NCBI RefSeq assembly: GCF_900119845.1
Contig: NZ_FPKU01000003.1
Coordinates: forward strand, 613,990 to 677,989
Direction of reading: 5' to 3'
DNA: 64,000 nucleotides
Source of the DNA: Devosia enhydra
Lineage (GTDB): Bacteria > Pseudomonadota > Alphaproteobacteria > Rhizobiales > Devosiaceae
Shown: piece by piece, positions 16,809 to 25,846 of the stretch
Numbering within the stretch: position 1 is the first letter of the stretch
Layout of the letters: each line of letters starts with the position of its first letter
Program-made: the position numbers and the translations under genes
Notes under the pieces: generated by a model
Database searches by the model: none
What the model saw: only the letters and a program-made list of their open reading frames with translations
What the model was told of the DNA's origin: nothing

Positions 16809-17645
16809 TCAGCTCTCGGCGTCGGCTGCCGGATAAACGCCCAGGATGTGGAAATAGTCGGTGAAAAAGCCCAGTTCCTCGAAGGCCAGTTGCACCGAAC
16901 GGTCCATGGGGTGGCCCTCGATATCGGCATAGAACTGGGTGGCGGTGAACGAGCCGTTGAGCATGTAGCTTTCGAGCTTGGTCATGTTGACGCCATTGGT
17001 GGCAAACCCTCCCATCGCCTTGTAGAGCGCCGCCGGCACGTTGCGCACCCGGAAGACGAAGGTGGTCTTGAGCTTCTGGGCGCCCTCGGCGGCCGGCTCG
17101 TTGCGCTGGCGCGACAGCACGAGGAAGCGCGTGGTGTTGTGGCTGGCATCCTCGATGTTGGCGGCGAGCAAATCGAGCCCGTAGATCTCGCCGGCAAAGC
17201 GCGATGCGATGGCAGCCACCGATTTGTCGCCCTTTTGCGCCACTTCGCGGGCCGAGCCGGCCGTATCGACGGCATTGATGGTGCGAAAGCCATGCCGGGC
17301 GATGAAATTGCGGCATTGCCCGAGCGCCACTGACAGCGACTGCACCGCCTTGACGTCTGCGATCGAGGCGCCCGGCACGCCCAGAAGGTTCATCTCGACG
17401 CGCAGGAAATGCTCGCCATTTATGAAGAGACCGCTTTCGGGCAGCAGGTGGTAGACGTCGGTGACGCGGCCATAAAGCGAGTTTTCAACCGGCAGCACCC
17501 CGAAATCGGCATCCCCTGCCCGCACGGAGGCTATGGTATCCTCGAACGTGGTGCAGGGCACCGCTTCGCCTTCGGGGAACAGGATATGCGCGGCGGCATG
17601 GCTGAACGCGCCGGGCTCGCCCTGGAAAGCAATCTTGAGCGTCAT
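16809..17645 (-). CDS. pheA: Prephenate dehydratase
   Basis: 278 residues; converts prephenate to phenylpyruvate in phenylalanine biosynthesis. The dehydratase domain (1-180) starts KIAFQGEPGAFSH and has the catalytic TRF triplet at 172-174 (NTTRFLVL). The C-terminal ACT domain (about 190-275) has KLESYM and would bind phenylalanine for feedback inhibition. No chorismate mutase domain is present. The ATG at 17645 is chosen because the conserved domain starts there; an upstream extension has no homology. Confidence 0.94.
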   Translation of the reverse strand: MTLKIAFQGEPGAFSHAAAHILFPEGEAVPCTTFEDTIASVRAGDADFGVLPVENSLYGRVTDVYHLLPESGLFINGEHFLRVEMNLLGVPGASIADVKAVQSLSVALGQCRNFIARHGFRTINAVDTAGSAREVAQKGDKSVAAIASRFAGEIYGLDLLAANIEDASHNTTRFLVLSRQRNEPAAEGAQKLKTTFVFRVRNVPAALYKAMGGFATNGVNMTKLESYMLNGSFTATQFYADIEGHPMDRSVQLAFEELGFFTDYFHILGVYPAADAES

Positions 17646-17950
17646 GGGTGTTCTTAATCCCTTGGCCGGGGCTGGTTGCGACGGGGCAACCTCATGCGCC
17701 GGGCACAGCAAAGCTGTCAACCGCAGGGCGCGGCAAAGAGACTCTCGGCGTTGCCGCTAGGCAGCGGAGCGCGGCCGAACGAGACGAGAGCGCCGGGGGA
17801 ATTGTCGCACCCCGGGCTTAGCCGTTGCGTGGCATTTTCCGAGCGATTATGGTCCGCGCGCGTCGGGACCGGGGGAACGCCGGCCGCCGGCCTATTTGCA
17901 GCGTTCCACCGATCGTCTATACGGGCGCAAAAAGGCAGAGAGACCAGCCA
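17646..17950. other. 305-bp divergent promoter region between pheA and the cytochrome gene
   Basis: The gap lies between two divergent genes and must carry both promoters. No clear -35/-10 pair, terminator or leader peptide rich in phenylalanine codons was recognised. Confidence 0.4.
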
Positions 17951-18910
17951 ATGGATTCGTTCGAGCTCAACAAGATCATGGGCGCCGTGCTCGGCACTCT
18001 GCTGTTCGTCATGGGCGCAGGGTTGGTGGCGGAGATCGTCTACCATCCGCACGCGACAGGCCCCGGCTACAACCTGCCGGAGCCCGAGCCAACCGGCGCC
18101 GCGGTTGCGGGCCCCGTCGAGCCGGAAATTCCGCTCGGGGTGCTGCTGGCCAGCGCCAGCGCCGACCGTGGCGCGGCAGCGGCCGCCAAGTGCCAGTCGT
18201 GCCACAATTTCGGCGAAGGCCAGCCCAACAAGACCGGCCCGAACCTTTATGGCATCGTCGGAGCGGCCGTGGCCCATCTCGACAATTATGCCTATAGCGA
18301 CATCTTCATGCAGTATCACAATGAGGGTCGCACCTGGACCTATGAGGAGCTCGAGGACTTCCTGCGCTCCCCCCGTGCGCATGCGCCGGGCACCAAGATG
18401 AACTTCGCCGGCATCCGCACCGCCAATGAGCGCGCCGACATCCTGGCCTATCTCCAGACACTGTCGGCCACGCCCGTGCCGTTCCCGGCCGCCGAGCTGC
18501 CCGAGGCCGAGGCCCCGCCGTCGACCGAAGGCACCGAGCCGGTGACCGTGACGCCGCCCGTCACTGATACCCCGACCACCACGCAGAGCGAGACCCCAGT
18601 CGTGGGCACGCCCACCACCAGCGGCACGACCGGCGTTTCGGCGCAGCCCGAGACCGGGACGCCTGCCAACGAAACGGTCGTGCCCGAGGCTGCCCCCGCC
18701 GCCGAGGCCGCACCGGCAAACACTGCTGCTCCGGCCGCGGCTGCACCGACTGCTCCCGCCAATGCGACCGAGGCTCCTGCCAACGCCATGGCGCCGATGG
18801 CTCCTGCCGCAGCGCCTTCTGCCCCTGCGACCCCGGCCCCGACCGCTCCGGCAGTGCCGGCCAATACGCTGGTCCCGGGCAATGCGGTGGCGCCCACCGT
18901 CGGCCAGTAA
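17951..18910 (+). CDS. Membrane-anchored cytochrome c with long Ala/Pro-rich tail
   Basis: 319 residues. An N-terminal membrane anchor (about 9-30) is followed by a linker and a class I cytochrome c domain (about 62-178) with heme motif CQSCH (81-85) and axial Met150 in PGTKMNF. This part resembles CycM/cytochrome c552, which passes electrons from the bc1 complex to aa3 oxidase. Residues 180-319 are an unusual 140-residue low-complexity tail of Ala, Pro, Thr and Glu, probably periplasmic. The ATG at 17951 has an AGAGAG site and fits the homologous N-terminus. It is followed by a strong terminator. Confidence 0.88.
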   Translation: MDSFELNKIMGAVLGTLLFVMGAGLVAEIVYHPHATGPGYNLPEPEPTGAAVAGPVEPEIPLGVLLASASADRGAAAAAKCQSCHNFGEGQPNKTGPNLYGIVGAAVAHLDNYAYSDIFMQYHNEGRTWTYEELEDFLRSPRAHAPGTKMNFAGIRTANERADILAYLQTLSATPVPFPAAELPEAEAPPSTEGTEPVTVTPPVTDTPTTTQSETPVVGTPTTSGTTGVSAQPETGTPANETVVPEAAPAAEAAPANTAAPAAAAPTAPANATEAPANAMAPMAPAAAPSAPATPAPTAPAVPANTLVPGNAVAPTVGQ

Positions 18911-18935
18911 GCCTCACACTCTCTGCAAGCCTTTG

Positions 18936-18971
18936 AAAGGCCGCGCTTCCTAACCGGAAGCGCGGCCTTTT
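18936..18971 (+). terminator. Strong intrinsic terminator after the cytochrome gene
   Basis: A perfect 15-bp stem, AAAGGCCGCGCTTCC and its complement, closes a 5-base loop (18951-18955) and is followed by TTTTGCTT on the plus strand. Confidence 0.88.
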
Positions 18972-19044
18972 GCTTGACCCGGCGCAGGGTTTTGGCGAAA
19001 CGATCCCTTATCGACAGGCCCGGCCGGATCGCCAAAGGATCGCC

Positions 19045-19992
19045 ATGACCCAATTGCTGCTGCACCTCTCCGATGTCGACGAGGCCCGCTGGGCCGAGCG
19101 GTTCCGCACCGCCCTGCCCGAGGTCGCGGTTCTGCGGCGCGGGGATGCGTACGACCCGGCAGCGATCGATTATCTCTTCGTGTGGAAGCCGAAGCCTGAC
19201 GCCTTCGAAGGGCTCACCGGGCTCAAGGCGGTGCTGTCGCTCGGCGCCGGGGTGGATGCGCTGCTCAAGCATCCCGGCCTCCCCCGGCACCTGCCGCTCG
19301 TGCGCTATGCCGATGAAGAACTGAGCCAGAAAATGACCGACTACGTGGTGGCGCAGGTCACCATGCACCACCGCGCCTTCAGCCGCTTCCAGGCCGACCA
19401 GAAGGCGAGGCGCTGGACGCAGTATTATCCGCCCCAGTCCAAGGAAACCCAGGTGGGGATCATGGGGCTCGGCATTCTCGGCCAGCACGCCGCCACCCGC
19501 CTCAAGGCCCTGGGCTTCACGCTGCGCGGCTGGGCCCGCTCACCCAAGCAGATCGAGGGCATGACGACCTTTGCCGGGGCAGGAGAACTGGACGCGTTTC
19601 TTTCGGGCACCGACATCCTCGTCTGCCTTCTGCCGCTCACAGAGGATACGCGGGGCATCCTCAACCGCGACACTTTCGGCAAGCTCCGGCGCGGCGGGCT
19701 TAAGGACGGGCCGGCCATCGTCAATGCGGCGCGCGGCGGGCATCAGGTGGAAGCCGATATCGCCCAGGCGCTCAAGGATGGCACGCTGTCAGCCGCCAGC
19801 CTCGATGTGTTCGAGACCGAGCCGCTGCCGCCCGACAGCCCGCTCTGGGATATCCCCACCTGCTACATCACGCCCCATATCGCGGCGATCTCCGACGAGG
19901 ATGCCGGCGCGCGCTATTTCGCCCAGACCATCCGCGACCATATGGCCGGCCGGCCCCTGCGCAACCAGGTGGATACAAGCCGGGGATATTGA
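19045..19992 (+). CDS. ghrA: 2-hydroxyacid dehydrogenase, glyoxylate/hydroxypyruvate reductase A type
   Basis: 315 residues of the D-isomer-specific 2-hydroxyacid dehydrogenase family. The NAD(P) motif is GIMGLGILGQHAA (about 136-148). The catalytic Arg is in NAARGG, the Glu lies in the FETEPLP segment, and the His is in TPHIA. The short N-terminal domain and the VWKPKPD segment resemble GhrA, which reduces glyoxylate and hydroxypyruvate. The ATG at 19045 has AAAGGAT upstream. The exact substrate is inferred from family resemblance. Confidence 0.85.
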   Translation: MTQLLLHLSDVDEARWAERFRTALPEVAVLRRGDAYDPAAIDYLFVWKPKPDAFEGLTGLKAVLSLGAGVDALLKHPGLPRHLPLVRYADEELSQKMTDYVVAQVTMHHRAFSRFQADQKARRWTQYYPPQSKETQVGIMGLGILGQHAATRLKALGFTLRGWARSPKQIEGMTTFAGAGELDAFLSGTDILVCLLPLTEDTRGILNRDTFGKLRRGGLKDGPAIVNAARGGHQVEADIAQALKDGTLSAASLDVFETEPLPPDSPLWDIPTCYITPHIAAISDEDAGARYFAQTIRDHMAGRPLRNQVDTSRGY

Positions 19993-20060
19993 GGAGGCCG
20001 TCGTCGTTCGATAGTGGGGGTGAGGATCTAGCGAACTCACCCTCTTTTTGAGATCCGACC

Positions 20061-20145
20061 ACAGGGTCATTCCTGCGAAAGCAGGAATCTCCGTTTCATG
20101 GGCCGACACAGCAAACGGAGGTCCCTGCTTTCGCAGGGACGACGG
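20061..20145. repeat. REP-like element, TTCCTGCGAAAGCAGGAA type (copy 2)
   Basis: ACAGGGTCATTCCTGCGAAA begins an element collinear with 16682-16763. It contains TTCCTGC/GCAGGAA, CTCCGTT/AACGGAG and TCCCTGC/GCAGGGA stems. It lies in the 188-bp convergent gap between the dehydrogenase and the permease gene. Confidence 0.65.
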
Positions 20146-20180
20146 CGGGAGGCATCGGGCACAGGAGAGTGGTAACGACC

Positions 20181-21386
20181 CTACTCGGCCGGCCTCGGTT
20201 GAGGCTCCGGCAGGGCTTCCACTTGCGCGACCATGATGGTTTCGCGCACCTCGACCGCCGGATCATCGAGATCGCGCACCCATTCGCGCCAGAGCGAGAC
20301 CAGCAGCGCCATCAGCACAGGCCCGAGGAAGAGCCCGACAAAGCCCATGGTCTTGACCCCGCCGATCAGGCCGAAAAACGTCGGCAGGAACGGCAGCTTT
20401 ATGGGGCCGCCGACAAGCTTGGGGCGCAGCGTCTTGTCGACGATGAAGAGCTCGACCGAGCCCCAGGTCAGAAGCGCGATGCCCTCGACAACCGAGCCCG
20501 AGGCGGCAAGATAAATCGAGACCAGCGTGAATGAGAGCGGTGCACCGCCGGGGATCATGGCGGCGACGCCGGTGATGATGCCGAGAAGGACTGGCGCGGG
20601 GGCTCCAGCCAGCCAGTAGGCGATGCCCAGCACGATGCCTTCGCCGATGGCGATGATGGTCATGCCGGTGACGGTGGAACTGATCGTGGCCGGCACGATG
20701 CGGGAGATGCGGCTCCAGCGCGAGGGGAAGATGCGCTCGCCGATGCGATCGAGATTGGCCACGAAGCTCGCGCCGTCGCGATAGATGAACAGCAGCGCGA
20801 CGATCATGAAGAGCATGTTGAGCAGGAAATTCAGCGTCGAGCCGCTGACGGCGAGGATGCCGTGATAGATGTTGAAGATGTTGGCGCCGGCCAGCCCCTG
20901 GGCCAGCGCCGCAAGAGCGCCAGGGGTACCGATCCGGTCGATCCAGATCTGGGTGAGCCAGTCGCCGGCCAGCGGAATGGTGGCGAACCATTCGGGCGGG
21001 GCCGCGCCGGTGGCGTTGGTCTCGATGGCCCATTGCACAAGCGCGCGGGCCTCGGCGACGCCGAAGGAGAGGATGAACATCGCCGGCACGACGATGAATA
21101 TGGTGATGGCACCGATCATGATCGACGCTGCCAGCGTCCGATTGCCGCCGCAGGCTTCGCGCACGCGCCTGTAGATGGGCCAGGAGGCAAAGCCGATGAT
21201 CAGCGCGGCCAGAACGGGAACGAGGAAGCTGTTGAAGAAATAGATGCACGCGGCAAGGATCAGCAGGATCACCCAGCGCGCCAGCGTCAGCGGCGGTATG
21301 AGGGCGGCGCGAGTCGGGGCGGTGAGCCCGAGCAGGCGCGGTTCACGCAGGGGAGAAGCCTTCTGTGACTCGGTCAAGCGCGGCAC
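20181..21386 (-). CDS. AI-2E family transporter (putative permease)
   Basis: 401 residues with about seven to eight membrane helices, in the AI-2E/PerM family arrangement: paired N-terminal helices (WVILLILAACIYFF), a long central soluble segment (about 135-210) and C-terminal helices with LTWGSVELFIVDKTLRP and FFGLIGGVKTMG. Family members export small molecules or sodium/protons; the quorum-signal role does not generalise. The start is probably GTG at 21386, with a weak GAGG site nearby. It stands alone. Confidence 0.85.
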   Translation of the reverse strand: MPRLTESQKASPLREPRLLGLTAPTRAALIPPLTLARWVILLILAACIYFFNSFLVPVLAALIIGFASWPIYRRVREACGGNRTLAASIMIGAITIFIVVPAMFILSFGVAEARALVQWAIETNATGAAPPEWFATIPLAGDWLTQIWIDRIGTPGALAALAQGLAGANIFNIYHGILAVSGSTLNFLLNMLFMIVALLFIYRDGASFVANLDRIGERIFPSRWSRISRIVPATISSTVTGMTIIAIGEGIVLGIAYWLAGAPAPVLLGIITGVAAMIPGGAPLSFTLVSIYLAASGSVVEGIALLTWGSVELFIVDKTLRPKLVGGPIKLPFLPTFFGLIGGVKTMGFVGLFLGPVLMALLVSLWREWVRDLDDPAVEVRETIMVAQVEALPEPQPRPAE

Positions 21387-21449
21387 TACCTCTTCATGGG
21401 ACTGACGAATCGGTACCAGCTTGAGTGGTGCCGGGCAACTGCTTCGCCC

Positions 21450-22799
21450 TTACCTGCGACCATAGCGCGCCTTGAGCAGGCCATAGCCGGCGCGGATACC
21501 CTGATCGGTACCCCCGAATGGCCGGCCGGCGCGGGCCTCGGGCGCCCAGCCATAGATATCGAGATGAAGCCAGGCGCGCGCCTTTTCGGCAAAGCGCCGG
21601 AGGAACAGCGCCGCCGTGATCGAGCCGGCAAAACTGCCGGAGCCGGCATTGTTGATGTCGGCGATCTTCGACGACAGCATCTGGCGATAGGGCAGCCAGA
21701 GCGGCATGGGCCAGAGCGGATCATCCCAGGCGAGGCCGGCTTCGACCATCTCCCGCGCCAGGGCCTCGTCGCTGGCATAAAGCGGGGGCAGTTCGGGCCC
21801 GAGCGCGACGCGGGCGGCGCCGGTGAGGGTCGCCATGTCGATGAGGAGATCGGGATCCTCCTCGAGCGCCAGGGCGATGGCGTCGGCGAGGATCAGGCGG
21901 CCTTCGGCATCGGTGTTGCCGATCTCGACGGTGACGCCGGCGCGCGAGCGCAACACGTCGCCGGGGCGGAAGGCCGACGCCGAGATGGCGTTCTCGACCA
22001 CCGGCAGCAGCACGCGCAGGCGCACCGGCAGCTCGGCATCGACGATGGCGTGGGCAAGCCCGAGGATGTTGGCGGCGCCGCCCATGTCCTTTTTCATGAT
22101 CAGCATGCCCGAGGGCGGCTTGATGTCGAGCCCACCGGTGTCGAAGGTGACGCCCTTGCCCACCAGCGTGACCTTTGGATCTGCGGGATCGCCCCAGGCG
22201 AGGTCGAGAAGGCGCGGCGGCTCGGCCCCGGCACGGCCGACGGCGTGGATCATGGGGAAATTCTGCGCCAGCAGTTCATCGCCGACGATGGCCGAGAACC
22301 TCATGCCACGGGCGCTTGCAAAGGCTTCTACATGGGCGTGCAACGCGGCCGGGCCCAGATCATTGGGCGCGGTGTTGATGAGATCGCGAGCGATGATCGC
22401 GCCCTCAACCATCCTGTCGATCTCGGCGCCATCCACGCCTTCAGGGCTTTCGAGCTCGGGGGCCGGATGCGGTGCGGTGCGATACGTCTCGAAGCGATAG
22501 GCACCAAGGCGGAAGCCGATCGCGGCAAGCGCGGGATCGCCGAAGGCGCCGGCGAGGGCGTAGCGCCCCGGCGGCAGGGCGGCGGCGGCCAGCCCGGTTA
22601 CCATGGCCGGACGATCCGCGACGGGACCCACGCCGAACAGCATGGCTGCGAGCCCGCCTTCGGCATTGGGGACGGGCAGCAGCCGGCCGCGCTGGCCGGT
22701 GAACCCTGCAGCCTCTGCAAAGCCGCGCTGCAGAGGCGTGAGCCCGGCGGCATCGAGCCCCTTGTCCTCGACATGGATGAGCGGGATGGGGGCAAGCAT
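21450..22799 (-). CDS. Leucyl aminopeptidase (M17 family)
   Basis: 449 residues from the ATG at 22799, which has GGAG at 6 bp; an ATG 27 bp upstream is weaker. The M17 metal and catalytic motifs are present in order: VGKGVTFDTGG (Lys, Asp), MKKDMGGAA (Lys, Asp), NTDAEGRL (Asp, Glu, Arg) and TLTGAA. This is a cytosolic dizinc aminopeptidase active as a hexamer, releasing N-terminal residues. The N-terminal domain is shorter and more divergent than in PepA, as in the PepB-like alphaproteobacterial group. Confidence 0.92.
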   Translation of the reverse strand: MLAPIPLIHVEDKGLDAAGLTPLQRGFAEAAGFTGQRGRLLPVPNAEGGLAAMLFGVGPVADRPAMVTGLAAAALPPGRYALAGAFGDPALAAIGFRLGAYRFETYRTAPHPAPELESPEGVDGAEIDRMVEGAIIARDLINTAPNDLGPAALHAHVEAFASARGMRFSAIVGDELLAQNFPMIHAVGRAGAEPPRLLDLAWGDPADPKVTLVGKGVTFDTGGLDIKPPSGMLIMKKDMGGAANILGLAHAIVDAELPVRLRVLLPVVENAISASAFRPGDVLRSRAGVTVEIGNTDAEGRLILADAIALALEEDPDLLIDMATLTGAARVALGPELPPLYASDEALAREMVEAGLAWDDPLWPMPLWLPYRQMLSSKIADINNAGSGSFAGSITAALFLRRFAEKARAWLHLDIYGWAPEARAGRPFGGTDQGIRAGYGLLKARYGRR

Positions 22800-23026
22800 G
22801 GCGATCTCCGGGCGATTTTCTTCCATTGGATAGGACTTCGGCGCGGGCTCGGCAATGCCCGGGCCGGTGGCTTAACCCAACGTTAGGGTTAATCATTTAT
22901 TGCGGGTGGGGTGTTGACCAGAATCCGGTCGGCCGTCCGGTGCGCCACGCAAGGGCGCGGGCGGCAGCCTGGCTCCAGCAAGGACTGTTCACCAAAGTGT
23001 ACCGCGTAACCAACCCCCTTCCCCGC

Positions 23027-23776
23027 ATGCGCTTCTGGCTCGGTGCGACCGGCCTTGCCCTGGTGCTCGGCGGCTGCGCCACCAACAGCGCCCCACCCAA
23101 TTATCGCGCGCCCGATTTTTCGGGCCAGAGCCAGGCTCAGCTGAGCCAGACGGTCGGGGCCCTGTCGCAGCGCTACAAGCGTGATCCCGGCGACAGAAAC
23201 ATAGTCATCCCCTATTCAGCGGCGCTGCGCAGTGCCGGCCAGCCCGAACAAGCAATCTCGGCGCTGGAACAGGCCATGTCGCGTGCCAAGGGCGATCCGG
23301 CGCTGCGGGTGGAATATGCCCGGGCGCTGGTGGCGGCGGGCCGGTTCGAGCAGGCGCTCAACGTCATCGACGCCACGATCAACCCGGCGGCGCCGGACTG
23401 GACGATGCTCTCGATCAAGGGCGCGGCGCTCGACCAGCTGGGGCGCCATGAGGACGCGCGCGCGCTTTACAAGCAGGCGCAGGTGCTGGCCCCGGCCGAA
23501 CCCTCGCTCGAAGCCAATCTGGGGCTCTCCTACTCCCTGACCAACGAGCTGCCGCTGGCCGAGCGGCATCTGAGGCGCGCGGCGGGCATGCCCGGCGCCA
23601 ACCCCAAGGTGCGGCAGAACCTGGCGCTGGTCATAGGCCTGCAGGGCCGGTTCGATGAAGCCCGCGCGCTCTATGCCATGGACCTGCCGCCCGCCGAGGT
23701 GGACGAAACCATGGACTATATCCGCGCCATGCTGACCCAGCAGAACCGCTGGGACCTGATCCGCAAGGCCGGCTGA
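23027..23776 (+). CDS. tadD: Tetratricopeptide lipoprotein TadD (pilus assembly)
   Basis: 249 residues. A lipoprotein signal ends LVLGGC (Cys17), so it is predicted to be lipid-anchored in the outer membrane. Several tetratricopeptide repeats follow (about 65-225), with motifs such as YARALVAAGRFEQAL and GAALDQLGRHEDARALY. TadD acts as a pilotin helping secretin assembly. It is convergent with tadC at the end of the Tad cluster. The ATG at 23027 is selected because the signal peptide begins there. Confidence 0.85.
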   Translation: MRFWLGATGLALVLGGCATNSAPPNYRAPDFSGQSQAQLSQTVGALSQRYKRDPGDRNIVIPYSAALRSAGQPEQAISALEQAMSRAKGDPALRVEYARALVAAGRFEQALNVIDATINPAAPDWTMLSIKGAALDQLGRHEDARALYKQAQVLAPAEPSLEANLGLSYSLTNELPLAERHLRRAAGMPGANPKVRQNLALVIGLQGRFDEARALYAMDLPPAEVDETMDYIRAMLTQQNRWDLIRKAG

Positions 23777-23804
23777 GCCCTCGACACTTTATCGGACAGG
23801 CAAT

Positions 23805-23836
23805 CCGCCCCGGCGCGCATGCGGCGGGGCTTTCTT
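23805..23836. terminator. Terminator between tadD and tadC
   Basis: GCCCCG (23807-23812) pairs with CGGGGC (23825-23830) and is followed by TTTCTT. It sits between the convergent tadD and tadC genes. Confidence 0.6.
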
Positions 23837-23846
23837 GTACCAGACG

Positions 23847-24845
23847 TCACATGTTGAAGTTCTGCTGCATCACCTTGATGATGGCGGGCGAGATGATGAC
23901 GATGAAAAGCACCGGCAGGAAGAACAGGATCAGGGGCACGGTGAGCTTTGGGGGCAGGGCCGCGGCCTTTTTCTCCGCTTCCATCATGCGGGCCTCGCGG
24001 CCTTCCTCGGCCATGACGCGCAGCGACTGGCCCACCGATGTGCCGTAGCGGTCGGCCTGGATCAGGGCCGTCATGACGGATTTCACGCCATCGAGCCCGG
24101 TGCGGCGCCCGAGATTTTCATAAGCGCGGGTGCGATCCTCGAGAAAGGAGAGTTCGGCGGTTGTGAGGGTCAGCTCTTCGGCGAGCGGCAGGCTCTGCTC
24201 GCCCACTTCGCGCGCAACGCGCTTGAAGGCGTGCTCGACCGACATCCCGGATTCTACGCAGAGCAGGATGAGATCGAGCGCATCGGGCCAGGCGCGACGC
24301 ACCGATTCCTGGCGCTTCATCGTCTGGTTCTTGAGCAGCAGCACCGGCAGGTAGGCGCCGATGAGCCCGATGAAGATGGCGTAGAGCGCGTTGAGATAAA
24401 GCGGCCGATCGGCAAAGACGGTAAGGCTGAGATAGCCGAAGGCCAGGAGAAAGAGCACGAAGGGCGTGACGAAGCGCAAGAAGAGATAGGTGTTGAGCGC
24501 CGCCGGGCCGCGATAGCCGGCCTGGGCCAGCGCATCGACGGTGTTCTCGTCCGCCAGCGCCTTTTGCAGCGAGAAGCGCTCGACGATGTTGCGGATGTAG
24601 TCGCGCTCGGTGGCGCGCCGCATCGTCTGTCGCGCGCCCTCGCCCGTGCCGGCCCCGCGCAGGCGCACCATCTCCTCGGCGCGCAGCCTTTCGCGCTCTA
24701 TGGCGACGCGACGGATGCGCTCCTTGACCTTGGAATCGCCTGAAAATAGCGAGGCGCCGAAGGTGAACACCACAGCTGCCGCCGAGATCGCCGCCAGCAT
24801 GGCGACGAGGAATTCGCGATTGGTGAAGGTGGCGACGATGTCCAT
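23847..24845 (-). CDS. tadC: Tad pilus inner-membrane protein TadC
   Basis: 332 residues of the type II secretion F family (GspF/TadC). It has an N-terminal membrane segment, a cytoplasmic region of Arg/Glu-rich helices, and paired membrane helices near 140-190 and at the C-terminus (PLILFFLPVLFIVIISPAII). It forms the platform with TadB on which the CpaF ATPase works. AAGGA lies 6 bp before the ATG. It follows tadB by 10 bp. Confidence 0.92.
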   Translation of the reverse strand: MDIVATFTNREFLVAMLAAISAAAVVFTFGASLFSGDSKVKERIRRVAIERERLRAEEMVRLRGAGTGEGARQTMRRATERDYIRNIVERFSLQKALADENTVDALAQAGYRGPAALNTYLFLRFVTPFVLFLLAFGYLSLTVFADRPLYLNALYAIFIGLIGAYLPVLLLKNQTMKRQESVRRAWPDALDLILLCVESGMSVEHAFKRVAREVGEQSLPLAEELTLTTAELSFLEDRTRAYENLGRRTGLDGVKSVMTALIQADRYGTSVGQSLRVMAEEGREARMMEAEKKAAALPPKLTVPLILFFLPVLFIVIISPAIIKVMQQNFNM

Positions 24846-24855
24846 GGCCTATCCT

Positions 24856-25836
24856 TCAGAAATCGAACTTGATCATGCGGTTCATCACGAAGATGCCGGT
24901 GCCCATGAGCAACGTGGCAATGCCGAGCCAGAAGAGCCCGATCGGCGTTTCGACCAGCGGCAGCATGTAATTGGGCGTCGTCAGCGTCACGAGCAGCGAG
25001 ACGGCGAAGGGCAGCGAGCCGATGATGATGGCCGACGCCTTGGCCTCGGCCGACATCGCCTTGACCTTTTGCTTCATCTTCTTGCGGTTGCGCAGCACGC
25101 GGGCGAGGTTGCCCAGCGCCTCGGAGAGGTTGCCGCCGGCCTGCTGCTGCACGGTGATGACGACAACGAAGAAATTGACCTCCGACAGCGGCACCCGTTC
25201 GAGCAGCACCGAGACCGCCTCGGTCATCGACTTGCCCACCGATTGCTGATCGAGCACGCGCTGGAATTCCGAGCGGACCGGCTCCTTCACCTCCTTGGCC
25301 ACGAGGCGCATGGAATCGTTGAGCGGCAGGCCGGAGCGCACGCCGCGGACGATGGCTTCGATGGCGTTGGGCAACTCCTCGAGAAACTTGTCCTGGAAGC
25401 GGCGGATGCGGCGCCCGAGATACCAGCGCGGCGCGAGATACCCGACGGCCACCCCGAAAATCAGGGCGAAGAACAGCGGCACCTGCAGCAGGAAGCACAG
25501 AAGGAAGATGCCGAAGCCCAGGATGATCTGGTTGCGGATGAAGTCGCGCGGGCTCACCTTCATGCCCGCCTGCTCGATCTGGCGGGCGAGCGAGGCGCGC
25601 TTGCGCTTGGAGCGCGCCATCTCGTCGGTCTGGGCCTTGAGCGTCTCCTGAACCGAGCGGCGCCGCAGTTCGCGGGTGCGCGAGACCACCACCTCGCGGC
25701 GGTTGACCTGGATATCGCCCTGAAGCGCCTGCATGCGCTTTTCCGCCCGGCTCGGCCCCAGTATCCCCGGCACGAGGGCGAGCCCCAGCGCCGCGACGAA
25801 GATCATGGCGAGCAGGGCGAACAGCAGCGGGCTCAT
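24856..25836 (-). CDS. tadB: Tad pilus inner-membrane protein TadB
   Basis: 326 residues of the GspF/TadB family. An N-terminal helix (LLFALLAMIFVAALGLALV) is followed by a basic cytoplasmic region, a helix pair near 105-140 and C-terminal helices. The characteristic TadB stretch VTVQQQAGGNLSEALGNLA is present. It partners with TadC in the inner-membrane platform. It lies 10 bp after cpaF in the same operon. Confidence 0.92.
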   Translation of the reverse strand: MSPLLFALLAMIFVAALGLALVPGILGPSRAEKRMQALQGDIQVNRREVVVSRTRELRRRSVQETLKAQTDEMARSKRKRASLARQIEQAGMKVSPRDFIRNQIILGFGIFLLCFLLQVPLFFALIFGVAVGYLAPRWYLGRRIRRFQDKFLEELPNAIEAIVRGVRSGLPLNDSMRLVAKEVKEPVRSEFQRVLDQQSVGKSMTEAVSVLLERVPLSEVNFFVVVITVQQQAGGNLSEALGNLARVLRNRKKMKQKVKAMSAEAKASAIIIGSLPFAVSLLVTLTTPNYMLPLVETPIGLFWLGIATLLMGTGIFVMNRMIKFDF

Positions 25837-25846
25837 GGGGTGGTGC

